This document shows positions 16,886-23,496 of a DNA stretch of 64,000 nucleotides, piece after piece. The stretch lies in assembly GCA_963677165.2 (NCBI GenBank), contig CAXXSX010000002.1, positions 5,146,001 to 5,210,000 on the forward strand. The letters are read 5' to 3'. Each line of letters starts with the position of its first letter. Position 1 is the stretch's first letter. A program made the position numbers and the translations under genes. The DNA is from JAFGXT01 sp963677165. GTDB taxonomy: Bacteria > Verrucomicrobiota > Lentisphaeria > Victivallales > SZUA-371. The notes below the pieces were generated by a model, which saw nothing but the letters and a program-made list of their open reading frames with translations, had not been told where the DNA came from and made no database searches.

Positions 16886-17128
16886 TTATTGCTTAAAGCG
16901 GTTGTATTCTTTATTCCATCGCTCAATAAGTGAATTCCAAGCTGCTTCATTTGCGGTTTTTATTGTTTCTCGATCACGATTTATGGTGATAGTGGCAATA
17001 ATTTCACCACATAAATTTTCCATTTGTTGGGCCTTTTCCAAAGAATTTCTCAATGGTTCAAGCTGTGACATCATTTTCCCGGCAATATCATTTGAATCTT
17101 GCTGATAAAGTGGAAATTTCGTATTCAT
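16886..17128 (-). CDS. Small phage protein, hypothetical (helical)
   Basis: 80 residues, highly charged and predicted entirely helical (EPLRNSLEKAQQMENL). No known motif. It starts a few bases after the stop of a 47-residue membrane peptide, and both belong to the early operon. Confidence 0.4.
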   Translation of the reverse strand: MNTKFPLYQQDSNDIAGKMMSQLEPLRNSLEKAQQMENLCGEIIATITINRDRETIKTANEAAWNSLIERWNKEYNRFKQ

Positions 17129-17133
17129 CTTAT

Positions 17134-17277
17134 TTAGCTCCAGTTGATTGAGATGTGGTTGGCAATCCAGATGATAATGTCAATTATTTTCCAGATCGCA
17201 AGCGGAATAGATATCAGAAGAATGATTGCTGATATCTTCAGCATGTTAAAAATTGGTGTAAAAAAATCAGGAAACAT
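17134..17277 (-). CDS. 47-residue membrane peptide
   Basis: An ATG at 17277 with RBS GGAGAGAAATAAG opens a 48-codon frame ending TAA at 17134. The product contains a long hydrophobic stretch (ISAIILLISIPLAIWKI and IDIIIWIANHI), so one or two membrane passes. Tightly packed between two genes on the same strand (6 and 1 base gaps), which supports that it is real despite its size. Confidence 0.55.
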   Translation of the reverse strand: MFPDFFTPIFNMLKISAIILLISIPLAIWKIIDIIIWIANHISINWS

Positions 17278-17278
17278 C

Positions 17279-17464
17279 TTATTTCTCTCCTTTTGGTTTG
17301 TATTTAAAACAAGTCATGTGTTCCAGTGTGGTATGACAATCAACTCCTTTCCTGGCGCATGAATCACATAGATTGACCGTGGTGTAATATTTACACCGCT
17401 CAGGATTTGCTACACCGGTACACTTCCCATCACGCTTATTCTCGCAAGTCTCGCAGGTTTTCAT
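17279..17464 (-). CDS. Cys-rich small zinc-binding-type protein
   Basis: 61 residues from ATG 17464 (AAGGTGAAAAAA upstream; a longer in-frame start would extend into the preceding gene). Eight cysteines in two CxxC-like sets (CETCENKRDGKC, CDSCARKGVDC) plus a later Cys, the look of a zinc ribbon or treble clef. One of several such proteins in this operon. Function unknown. Confidence 0.5.
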   Translation of the reverse strand: MKTCETCENKRDGKCTGVANPERCKYYTTVNLCDSCARKGVDCHTTLEHMTCFKYKPKGEK

Positions 17465-17469
17465 TTTTT

Positions 17470-17814
17470 TCACCTTACCTTGAATGCAATACACGGCCCC
17501 GGATCATCGCCATAGCAATCGGTCCAACCGGGCAATTCTGCCGGGTTATCAATTATCTTTACTTCCAATATTGTCCGGTTCATCCGGTGCTGTTTACCGT
17601 AGCCGCGGGAGAGGATAACCGGTCGACCAATATAAATAGTTGACTCATTCCAGCGCTTCCCGAGCTTTCGATATTCCCACCACTTACTGCCGTCAGAAAA
17701 CTTGTCATAGTGGGTACCTTTCAGCGGAACGAATAGCGGTTTTTCATCTAACCCCCAATCTGCCGGAGTGCTTGCCATTAGCTGTTCCATCATATTAACT
17801 TCTGCTTCACTCAT
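17470..17814 (-). CDS. ASCH/PUA-like domain protein
   Basis: 114 residues. The sequence FVPLKGTHYDKFSDGSKWWEYRK is the ASCH pattern (a substrate loop followed by G-K--EYR), and later RPVILSRGYGK and LEVKIIDNP match the following strands. ASCH domains resemble PUA and bind RNA or modified nucleotides; phage copies are common and uncharacterised. ATG overlaps the stop of the upstream 38-residue gene (ATGA). Confidence 0.6.
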   Translation of the reverse strand: MSEAEVNMMEQLMASTPADWGLDEKPLFVPLKGTHYDKFSDGSKWWEYRKLGKRWNESTIYIGRPVILSRGYGKQHRMNRTILEVKIIDNPAELPGWTDCYGDDPGPCIAFKVR

Positions 17815-17927
17815 CGTCTCCGCTCCTTACGTTTAATTTCAGTTGTCCACTGGTCCCGGATGGTCAGCATCTTCCTTGCCTCATATTTGGGAAATCCAAG
17901 CGACCGCAGATATTTATAAAAGGTCAT
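17811..17927 (-). CDS. 38-residue basic peptide with ATGA overlaps on both sides
   Basis: ATG at 17927 overlaps the stop of the upstream gene, and the TGA at 17811 overlaps the ATG of the next. Product MTFYKYLRSLGFPKYEARKM... ends in RKERRR and is strongly basic. The double overlap indicates translational coupling, so this is a genuine gene although very short. It may bind nucleic acid; no family is recognised. Confidence 0.55.
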   Translation of the reverse strand: MTFYKYLRSLGFPKYEARKMLTIRDQWTTEIKRKERRR

Positions 17928-18427
17928 TGTCTGGGCTCCAATTTAATAAGGTCTATACCACCAGGTGAACACCATGCCCAAGCAAATTGTTTTCCGCAAG
18001 GACGGGGATCTTTTTTTGTAGGTTTGATGAAATATGTTTTTATAAATAACTTCATCCAATCATCGAAGTTTTCCGGCATTGGTAAAAATCCCATTGGAAA
18101 TATTGACATTACCATTTTTGCATATCGGGTAAAATAACTCTGTCGAAAATTAACTGCCCATTCATATCTACGCTGGTCTCTTCCATAAATATAGGTATAG
18201 CGTCCAGCAAAAAATGAATGTTTGTTGATATCGTTATCAAACACCCAGATTACGACCGGAATTTTTATCTGTTTTTTAGAACGTCGTTTCCATTCCAACG
18301 ATTCGCGTTGTTTATTCCGTTTTCTTTCCCCGAGTTCTTTATAAGTTACCGGTTTGCCATCAATCAAATATGCAACCCCGGGAGGTAAATTAAAAAAGAT
18401 TGAGGAAGCACTAATTATCATTGTCAT
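17924..18427 (-). CDS. Phage protein, hypothetical
   Basis: 167 residues. N-terminal hydrophobic stretch (IISASSIFFNLPPGVAYLI) followed by a basic region (ERKRNKQRESLEWKRRSKK) and an aromatic-rich middle. Overlaps both neighbours by 4 bases. No known domain is visible. Confidence 0.4.
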   Translation of the reverse strand: MTMIISASSIFFNLPPGVAYLIDGKPVTYKELGERKRNKQRESLEWKRRSKKQIKIPVVIWVFDNDINKHSFFAGRYTYIYGRDQRRYEWAVNFRQSYFTRYAKMVMSIFPMGFLPMPENFDDWMKLFIKTYFIKPTKKDPRPCGKQFAWAWCSPGGIDLIKLEPRQ

Positions 18428-18654
18428 TTTGCTTTCTCCAACACCTTGTCAACGTCAGCCGGAAATAGCGTTTTCAGCTCTTCCATGCTGCCACCTTCAA
18501 TAACAAAGTCGCGCCAATATTCCAGAATAGAACGCATGTCATGAACGGTGGACTCCAGCTTGGCAACATCTTCTGATTTGCAATAATCTTCCGAGAATTC
18601 CGATTGGAACTGAACCGGACTAATTTTTGCAGGATATCTTTTTAATCTATCCAT
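18424..18654 (-). CDS. Small phage protein, hypothetical
   Basis: 76 residues, acidic and helical (KLESTVHDMRSILEYWRDF). One base separates it from the upstream gene and 4 bases overlap with the next, consistent with the early operon. No motif recognised. Confidence 0.4.
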   Translation of the reverse strand: MDRLKRYPAKISPVQFQSEFSEDYCKSEDVAKLESTVHDMRSILEYWRDFVIEGGSMEELKTLFPADVDKVLEKAK

Positions 18655-18655
18655 C

Positions 18656-18970
18656 CTACCGGCCCTCCGCTTTGGCTATAAGCTTTTCTGCAATCTTATG
18701 AATTTCTTTTGCTCTTTCGATTGCCCCGCATGGACAATATGGAGGAGCCTTGCACCCCTTACATACTTGATCTGGTGTATGCGTTTCCAGAAGAACAGTG
18801 ATGACTTCCAGCATTTCAGTGTTTTGCTTTTCGAACTGTTCAATCGTTACTTGTGGCTTAAAATGCGAACATGTTCTAAAATCAACAATTTCTGCATGAT
18901 TTTGTTTACTGCATTCAATATCTCCTGATTCATTGTGATGAACAAAACGACAATCTAAACAAGTACTCAT
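18656..18970 (-). CDS. Cys-rich phage protein with two zinc-binding-type clusters
   Basis: 104 residues. N-terminal cluster CLDCRFVHHNESGDIEC and later a compact CKGCKAPPYCPCGAIERA. The first is similar to small phage proteins carrying C-x2-C...C-H signatures. The C-terminus is helical and basic. Overlaps the glycyl-radical-domain gene upstream by 4 bases. Confidence 0.5.
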   Translation of the reverse strand: MSTCLDCRFVHHNESGDIECSKQNHAEIVDFRTCSHFKPQVTIEQFEKQNTEMLEVITVLLETHTPDQVCKGCKAPPYCPCGAIERAKEIHKIAEKLIAKAEGR

Positions 18971-19119
18971 CCTACCGCCTCCTTGTTTGCTGTTGCCGGA
19001 TTGTTAAACGTCACTCTGTCCTTGAACTCTTCCTTCTTTCCGAGATTCCATAACCTTGTTGGACGGAAGTATCCGACAACTCTAGAATAAATTTCACATT
19101 TCTTTCCGCACTTAGCCAT
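18967..19119 (-). CDS. Free-standing glycyl-radical domain (class III ribonucleotide reductase C-terminus type)
   Basis: ATG at 19119 with TAAGGAGTGAAATATC upstream; 50 residues ending in an ATGA overlap with the next gene. MAKCGKKCEIYSRVVGYFRP...WNLGKKEEFKDRVTF matches the C-terminal segment of anaerobic NrdD proteins of the type EVYSRVxGYxRPVxxWNxGKxEEFKDR; the Gly in RVVGY corresponds to the radical-bearing glycine, and the Cys residues to the adjoining metal site. There is no reductase gene in the window. Such a spare part could restore an oxygen-cleaved host enzyme, as GrcA/YfiD does for pyruvate formate-lyase. Role is inferred. Confidence 0.7.
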   Translation of the reverse strand: MAKCGKKCEIYSRVVGYFRPTRLWNLGKKEEFKDRVTFNNPATANKEAVG

Positions 19120-19125
19120 GATATT

Positions 19126-19569
19126 TCACTCCTTATGGCTTAATTGACTTAAGTCGTAAATCTCGATCACCAGCTCTTTTTCCCCTTTTTCCCGGCACGG
19201 CTGCCACTCGTATTGCCAGAGGAACCCCTCCGCTTTGCTGTCGCCAGTTCGCCCAAGGCTTTCTGCAACAGCGTCACGAAGCTGCTTGCATCCACCCGAT
19301 AGGTTATCTTCATCGAGCTCACGCGGTGAATACTGAGTAACTTTGACAAGAAGCGAGGAGGTATCATTATTCCCCACACTTTGCGCAGTGCGTGTTGAAC
19401 GCTCCAGTGTTTTCGATTTACCTGATTTCGGCTTGGCGCTTTTATTCCGACCAGCGTTATTGTGATTGCCGGTTCCTCCACAGCTGCATATTGTAACGCC
19501 TTTAGCATTGTAGGCACCGCAGGACGGACATTGCCACATGTTTTTGATGATTTCATTTGCTAGTTGCAT
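19126..19569 (-). CDS. Zinc ribbon + RusA-like Holliday junction resolvase-type protein
   Basis: 147 residues from ATG 19569; a longer in-frame start would begin inside the repeat at 19591. An N-terminal zinc ribbon WQCPSCGAYNAKGVTICSCGG is followed by a polar linker, then SPRELDEDNLSGGCKQLRDAVAESLG and FLWQYEWQPCREKGEKELVIEIYDL. The latter is the RusA pattern (D-DN---G--K-(L/V)RDA(I/V)A--L, then W-Y-Q), with the acidic residues that coordinate Mg. RusA resolves branched recombination intermediates. The ribbon fusion is unusual. Confidence 0.65.
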   Translation of the reverse strand: MQLANEIIKNMWQCPSCGAYNAKGVTICSCGGTGNHNNAGRNKSAKPKSGKSKTLERSTRTAQSVGNNDTSSLLVKVTQYSPRELDEDNLSGGCKQLRDAVAESLGRTGDSKAEGFLWQYEWQPCREKGEKELVIEIYDLSQLSHKE

Positions 19570-19590
19570 CCTTATTTTCCTTTTGTTTTT

Positions 19591-19613
19591 TTTCACCACG
19601 AAGGACACGAAGG
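19591..19613. repeat. CACGAAGGACAC-type dispersed repeat, copy B
   Basis: TTTCACCACGAAGGACACGA plus AGG, in the gap between the Lar-like gene and the RusA-like gene; provides the end codons of the upstream gene (RRLEN is just before). Confidence 0.75.
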
Positions 19614-19811
19614 TTAGTTTTCCAGTCTTCTATTCCAAGCGTCAGCAGCGTACTGTTCTTTCTGTTCTTTGGCTCCTTTGGAATAAAAACGCGTTCTAAT
19701 TTTGCACTGACAGCAACTCACGGATACTTTTTCATCGCATCCATAGTTAAATGCGATCTGTTTACTTCCGCAAAACGGACATGGCTTCAATTCAGGCAAG
19801 TTTTTGCTCAT
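19614..19811 (-). CDS. Lar-like (restriction alleviation family) zinc-ribbon protein
   Basis: 65 residues from ATG 19811 (AAAAGGAAACAATC upstream). LKPCPFCGSKQIAF followed by VSCCQCKIRTRFYSK and AADAWNRR is the signature of the Lar family (PCPFCG--(x)...C--C-----...A---WN-R). Lar of the Rac prophage modulates EcoKI restriction-modification; most phage homologues have no proven function. Four Cys residues would bind one zinc. Confidence 0.75.
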   Translation of the reverse strand: MSKNLPELKPCPFCGSKQIAFNYGCDEKVSVSCCQCKIRTRFYSKGAKEQKEQYAADAWNRRLEN

Positions 19812-19962
19812 GATTGTTTCCTTTTGATTGAAAGCTTTATCCCACACTTATAAAACAGAAATCCTGAATTCCGTTGGCTGAAAAGCGGCGGATCGTTGTT
19901 CAGCACAATCAACCAGTTCTTGGTTCTCATAGAAAATCCCCACTGGTAAAACATTATGGCTA

Positions 19963-20172
19963 TCATTTCACACCATCCAGCATCTTATTTAATATCTTTT
20001 TTATTATGATGTAATCTGAATGAAAGTACCTATTTACTACGGGCTTATCGCTAGCTGTTCTATAAACTCTTAAGGTTGCGTGTTTATTTACTGCAACACA
20101 AACAACAGCTTTCGTTTCATTGTTTACCTTGTGTACGAGTGCTACGATTTATTGTATCTGCTCCAGCGTCAT
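19963..20172 (-). pseudogene. Small phage gene interrupted by an in-frame TAA
   Basis: An ATG at 20172 with the strong site AAAGGAGAATAAAA opens a frame whose eighth codon is TAA (20149-20151); beyond it the frame continues open for 61 codons with coding-like composition (VNNETKAVVCVAVNKHATLR, then RYFHSDYIIIKKIL) to TGA at 19963. There is no other start in the rest of the frame. I read it as a gene inactivated by one nonsense change or needing stop readthrough. It overlaps the end of the preceding gene. The 150 bases from 19812 to 19962 hold nothing else. Confidence 0.5.
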
Positions 20173-20320
20173 TTTTATTCTCCTTTAATTCTTTAACCCA
20201 TTCTTGAAAATACCTACGTCCAACCCTGCGCGGGAACTCAATAATGACGAATCTGTCACCGTCTTTAATTGATTTCAGAAACGCTTTCTGGTAGGGCTGT
20301 AGTTTAGGCATTATTTTCAT
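20117..20320 (-). CDS. Short phage protein with a degenerate P-loop-like N-terminus
   Basis: 67 residues. LQPYQKAFLKSIKDGDRFVI followed by FPRRVGRRYFQEW resembles the start of terminase or helicase-like proteins (PYQ---L--I--G---V---RR-GKT), but the Walker A Lys/Thr is replaced by RR and the protein ends soon after. Similar short ORFs occur in many phages. It could be a regulator or a stable remnant. The ATG overlaps the upstream stop by 4 bases. Confidence 0.5.
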   Translation of the reverse strand: MKIMPKLQPYQKAFLKSIKDGDRFVIIEFPRRVGRRYFQEWVKELKENKNDAGADTINRSTRTQGKQ

Positions 20321-21129
20321 CGTTCAAACTGCTTGTAGTAGTCAAGGTTTGGGACGGGTGTGCCGCATGGGGTGCCGTCTATTTGTTTCCAGTTATCAGC
20401 AAAAATTCTATTGAAACCTGTCCAATGACTTCCATTAATAAATCCCCACTCTTTACCGTCAAAATCACTGCATTTTTGCCACACTGTTTTATTTTCAAGC
20501 ATAATACTCATTGGCGCAGTCTCGAAAGTCCACGGCTCGTATTTGACTGGGAACACCTCGCTCTTTTTCAGTGGAGTACAATCTGATTTAACAAATACCA
20601 TGCTGTTTTCGTTAATCTCCTTAACCTCTGTTAATACGTGCTTTCTTCTCATGTAATCCATGTAAAAGCACTTCACTCCAGGCTTAATCCATTCATACTT
20701 GATTTCTTCAAGGCATTTCGGACAGGTTACTTGCTTTTTATTACAGGTCCATTTGCCGTCGCCCATTTTTGCACCGCAAATCATTTCAAGAGTATGTCCT
20801 TGTGTGGCGTTATAGTGGGTTACTTCCACTTCCCGCTTGATGCGGTATATTTCCAATGGTATTTGTTCAGTTATTACGCAAACTGCGATACTTCCTTTTA
20901 TATCTTCTGCATTTGATATAGTAACCCATTTCCCATTTGATATAGTCTCTATGCTTTTATGCTGTTCAATTGATATTATTAGTTCTTTCAACGTCAGCCC
21001 GTCGGCAGTCCTGGGTTCGGTGTATTGTTCAAGTAATTGACGTGGTATTGCTTCTCGAAGATTACCGCAATCGTCATAAATTTGAACTTCTCCAATATTT
21101 TTTACTTCTGTTTCAATTATCATTTTCAT
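20317..21129 (-). CDS. Phage protein of unknown function with a zinc-binding-type motif
   Basis: 270 residues. A central part reads ICGAKMGDGKWTCNKKQVTCPKCLEEIKYEW, suggesting one zinc site (C...C...CPKC); residues 150-260 are aromatic-rich with paired Trp/Gly motifs (WGFINGSHWTGFNRIF). It could start at Met 3 (MIIETEVKN). Overlaps the neighbours by 4 bases each. No family recognised. Confidence 0.45.
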   Translation of the reverse strand: MKMIIETEVKNIGEVQIYDDCGNLREAIPRQLLEQYTEPRTADGLTLKELIISIEQHKSIETISNGKWVTISNAEDIKGSIAVCVITEQIPLEIYRIKREVEVTHYNATQGHTLEMICGAKMGDGKWTCNKKQVTCPKCLEEIKYEWIKPGVKCFYMDYMRRKHVLTEVKEINENSMVFVKSDCTPLKKSEVFPVKYEPWTFETAPMSIMLENKTVWQKCSDFDGKEWGFINGSHWTGFNRIFADNWKQIDGTPCGTPVPNLDYYKQFER

Positions 21130-21371
21130 CCTTCGTGCTCCTTCGTCCTCTTCGTGGTAATAATTTCGCCGTCCGTCGTACGGATCATCTTAGTCAGTTC
21201 GGTGATTATCGTGGCGTAATTGTTATACATCAGCGGCATTTCTTCCGCGTTGGTATGGTTCCAGACAACGACATGATTGCCCTTGCGAATCTCAACATGC
21301 AGAATATTGTCGTTTTTCTCATTCACGCGACACGCCAATTCAACTAATTCCTGCACCTGGTAAGTTTTCAT
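21126..21371 (-). CDS. Small phage protein whose C-terminus is made of two dispersed repeats
   Basis: 81 residues from ATG 21371 (AAAAGGAGAACTGATT); a longer frame start is not supported. The first 60 residues are an ordinary phage domain (KTYQVQELVELACRVNEK). The last 20, IRTTDGEIITTKRTKEHEG, are encoded by the palindrome GTCCGTACGACGGAC (21167-21184) and the CACGAAGG-type repeat (21130-21160), which also supplies the stop. The repeats therefore replaced or extended the original end. Confidence 0.55.
   Translation of the reverse strand: MKTYQVQELVELACRVNEKNDNILHVEIRKGNHVVVWNHTNAEEMPLMYNNYATIITELTKMIRTTDGEIITTKRTKEHEG
21130..21160. repeat. CACGAAGGACAC-type dispersed repeat, copy C
   Basis: CCTTCGTGCTCCTTCGTCCT then CTTCGTGGTAA, immediately next to palindromic repeat copy 2; encodes TTKRTKEHEG on the - strand. 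Confidence 0.75.
21167..21184. repeat. Palindromic GTCCGTCGTACGGAC repeat, copy 2
   Basis: CGCCGTCCGTCGTACGGA; read on the - strand it encodes IRTTDGE near the C-terminus of the small gene at 21126-21371. Confidence 0.8.
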
Positions 21372-21385
21372 AATCAGTTCTCCTT

Positions 21386-21628
21386 TTAATCTGTACAAAA
21401 ACAAATTTCGCCTGGTTTATATCCGGCATCAATAAGATCATCAATTGAATCAAACTGCATTACTGGTTCATCCGGTTTATCCTCGTCGAAGAATCGCACA
21501 GGAAAGCTCTGCTCTATCCACTCCATTTCTTCATCGTAGCGATCACCGCAAATTTTCTCAAAAGTCAAGGCTACTTCTTCGGCGGTTTCCGCCATGATAC
21601 ACTCGTAATCATTTGTCCAAAGTTTCAT
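21386..21628 (-). CDS. Small acidic phage protein, hypothetical
   Basis: 80 residues from ATG 21628 (GGAGAAAAGAAA upstream). Acidic (EEMEWIEQSFPVRFFDED, DSIDDLIDAGYKPGE). No known motif. Positioned directly downstream of the helicase gene in the replication region. Confidence 0.45.
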   Translation of the reverse strand: MKLWTNDYECIMAETAEEVALTFEKICGDRYDEEMEWIEQSFPVRFFDEDKPDEPVMQFDSIDDLIDAGYKPGEICFCTD

Positions 21629-21664
21629 TTTCTTTTCTCCGTTATTGTTGGTTTTCATTCTTGA

Positions 21665-23077
21665 CTAGTCCTTGTATGCTGTTCTTACTTCATATTCCTG
21701 TTGTTTGATCTGCTTCGGTGGCTTCGGCGGCGGATTATCCTCATTACCGAACCGATGATCTCCTTCGTTGGTAAACATACAGAATTTCAATGCACTCATA
21801 TCGTAGTAGATATCCTGTCTGAAATGCTTAACAAGACGGGTCTTGTCGGTATAAAATTTTGTTTCGATAAACTTGTTGTTAATTACCTTCGGCGTTTCGT
21901 TTTGATGCAGAAAAGCCATAACGTGACATTTATCCTGCAGTTTACTTCCGCCGCGAACATCTGTAATTCGCGGAAACTTTGACTTATTACCTTCTTTAGT
22001 GAGCTGACCAAGCAACGTTACCGGGACGTTGTTTTTAATGCATATTTCTTTTACTTTGGCGGAATTTTCGCCTATGGCTTCATTTTCGTCTGTAATGCCC
22101 CGTGGCTTACAAAAGTCGTGCAGGTGGTCAATGTATAGGAAATCAATCTTTCCGCCTTTCTCGCGCCGAAACTTGCGCGTTATCAGCGCAACATTATTCA
22201 TGTCACAATTAAATTCATCCGCACCGACGATTCTAAAGTTTTCGTGAAATTGCTTGAATCGGGCGAATGACTGCATGACTTTATCAAAATCATGTTTTGC
22301 TTTAATCCCCTCAAGCAATTCCTGAACCGGTACATTCGCGTTCTGACCGATCATACGCTTTAAGATTTCTTCCGAGTCCGATTCGGTGATGAAGTACAAC
22401 CCTTTCAGACCCGCCATAATCTGCGAACCGCACAGAGTCAGTGCCATTGCTGTTTTCCCGGTTCCCTGCTTGGCACCGATGAAAAAAACCTGTTTACGGT
22501 GTATCGACATGATATCATCCACAAAGCAGTGATATTTTACGCGGATATCATTTTTCGGAGTAGCTGCCTCTAATATCTGCTGACCGGTATTACGCATCAC
22601 TTCCAGCGTGGTTTTTTCCTTGATCGACGCGCAGGTATCGGAAATCAGCGCCGACTTATCACCCATTGCGGAAATAATATCATTGGCGGTACATTCCGTT
22701 CCAAACGCCTTATTTTCCAGTTCGTTGCAACCCTTGATAACTTCGCGCCGTGCCGATAAATCTTTAATCCGGTCAAGATGTCCGTCAACTTCGAATTCCA
22801 TACAGCAGAATTCCATTATCTCAACGATATCGAAAACCGGATTTTCAGGATTTTTGTTGAGTTTTGAATCAACCAGTATCGTATCCGGTGTCTGGTCATT
22901 TATCACCATTTCTTTGATGCAGATAAAAACCTTACGCAAGTCAGAAAAACAAAAGTCAATATCATTCAGCCGCTCGATCACGGTAAAACATTTGTCCAGG
23001 TCATTGCATTTCAGCATAAACCCGATAACGGCTAATTCCGACTTCCGATCCGCCGGTAATGGTCTGTCATAATCCAT
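21665..23077 (-). CDS. DnaB-type replicative helicase
   Basis: 470 residues. N-terminal helical domain (residues 10-150, SELAVIGFMLKCNDLDKCF), then a RecA-like ATPase domain: Walker A FFIGAKQGTGKTAMAL near residue 200, Walker B IDFLYIDHLHDF, then VTLLGQLTKEGNK and DVRGGSKLQD, which match DnaB motifs 3 and 4 (QL-R, G---DI--SGAI-Q). It would unwind the phage DNA and load primase. The DNA-binding partner gene (23497-24324) lies just upstream. Slightly longer C-terminal polar tail (PPPKPPKQIKQQEY) than usual. Confidence 0.85.
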   Translation of the reverse strand: MDYDRPLPADRKSELAVIGFMLKCNDLDKCFTVIERLNDIDFCFSDLRKVFICIKEMVINDQTPDTILVDSKLNKNPENPVFDIVEIMEFCCMEFEVDGHLDRIKDLSARREVIKGCNELENKAFGTECTANDIISAMGDKSALISDTCASIKEKTTLEVMRNTGQQILEAATPKNDIRVKYHCFVDDIMSIHRKQVFFIGAKQGTGKTAMALTLCGSQIMAGLKGLYFITESDSEEILKRMIGQNANVPVQELLEGIKAKHDFDKVMQSFARFKQFHENFRIVGADEFNCDMNNVALITRKFRREKGGKIDFLYIDHLHDFCKPRGITDENEAIGENSAKVKEICIKNNVPVTLLGQLTKEGNKSKFPRITDVRGGSKLQDKCHVMAFLHQNETPKVINNKFIETKFYTDKTRLVKHFRQDIYYDMSALKFCMFTNEGDHRFGNEDNPPPKPPKQIKQQEYEVRTAYKD

Positions 23078-23097
23078 AAATTCCCTTTATTTTCCAT

Positions 23098-23128
23098 CCA
23101 CCACGAAGTTCACGAAGAACCACGAAGG
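23098..23128. repeat. CACGAAGGACAC-type dispersed repeat, copy D
   Basis: CCACCACGAAGTTCACGAAG then AACCACGAAGG, located in the 53-base gap between the helicase gene and the Cys-rich gene upstream of it. Confidence 0.75.
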
Positions 23129-23130
23129 GG

Positions 23131-23457
23131 TTATTCTATAATTTCATTTACCCGGTTGAGTTGTTCATTGATAAGTTTTGCGCGCTGTTTAAGCGCTTTT
23201 TTATATTCAGGCAGGAATGACGGAAGAATACCAGCAATTGCGTCAGCCAATTTATCAAAACAGCAATCACAAATCTGTTTATCTCCAAACTGGATAAATG
23301 AAACATCGTCATGGATAACATGACATCTTTCGTCACTACAATTCTTACATACGTCATATCCTTTGGGGCATGGATTGTGCTTTATTCCACACCAATCACA
23401 GGTAACAGGACCACAAGTTCCGCCTGTACATCCTAATGCTGTTGCTATATTTTTCAT
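23131..23457 (-). CDS. Cys-rich zinc-binding-type phage protein
   Basis: 108 residues with at least ten Cys: CTGGTCGPVTCDWCG, CPKGYDVCKNCSDERC, CDCCFDKL. The C-terminal 45 residues form a charged helix (ALKQRAKLINEQLNRVN). Probably binds two zinc ions. Between the replication initiator and the helicase genes; function unknown. The ATG is close to repeat copy E. Confidence 0.5.
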   Translation of the reverse strand: MKNIATALGCTGGTCGPVTCDWCGIKHNPCPKGYDVCKNCSDERCHVIHDDVSFIQFGDKQICDCCFDKLADAIAGILPSFLPEYKKALKQRAKLINEQLNRVNEIIE

Positions 23458-23487
23458 TCTTCGTGTTCCTTCGTGCTCTTCGTGGTT
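23456..23487. repeat. CACGAAGGACAC-type dispersed repeat, copy E
   Basis: ATTCTTCGTGTTCCTTCGTG then CTCTTCGTGGTT, between the replication initiator stop and the Cys-rich gene start; in the alternative frame it reads TTKSTKEHEE. Confidence 0.75.
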
Positions 23488-23496
23488 AAAAAATTC

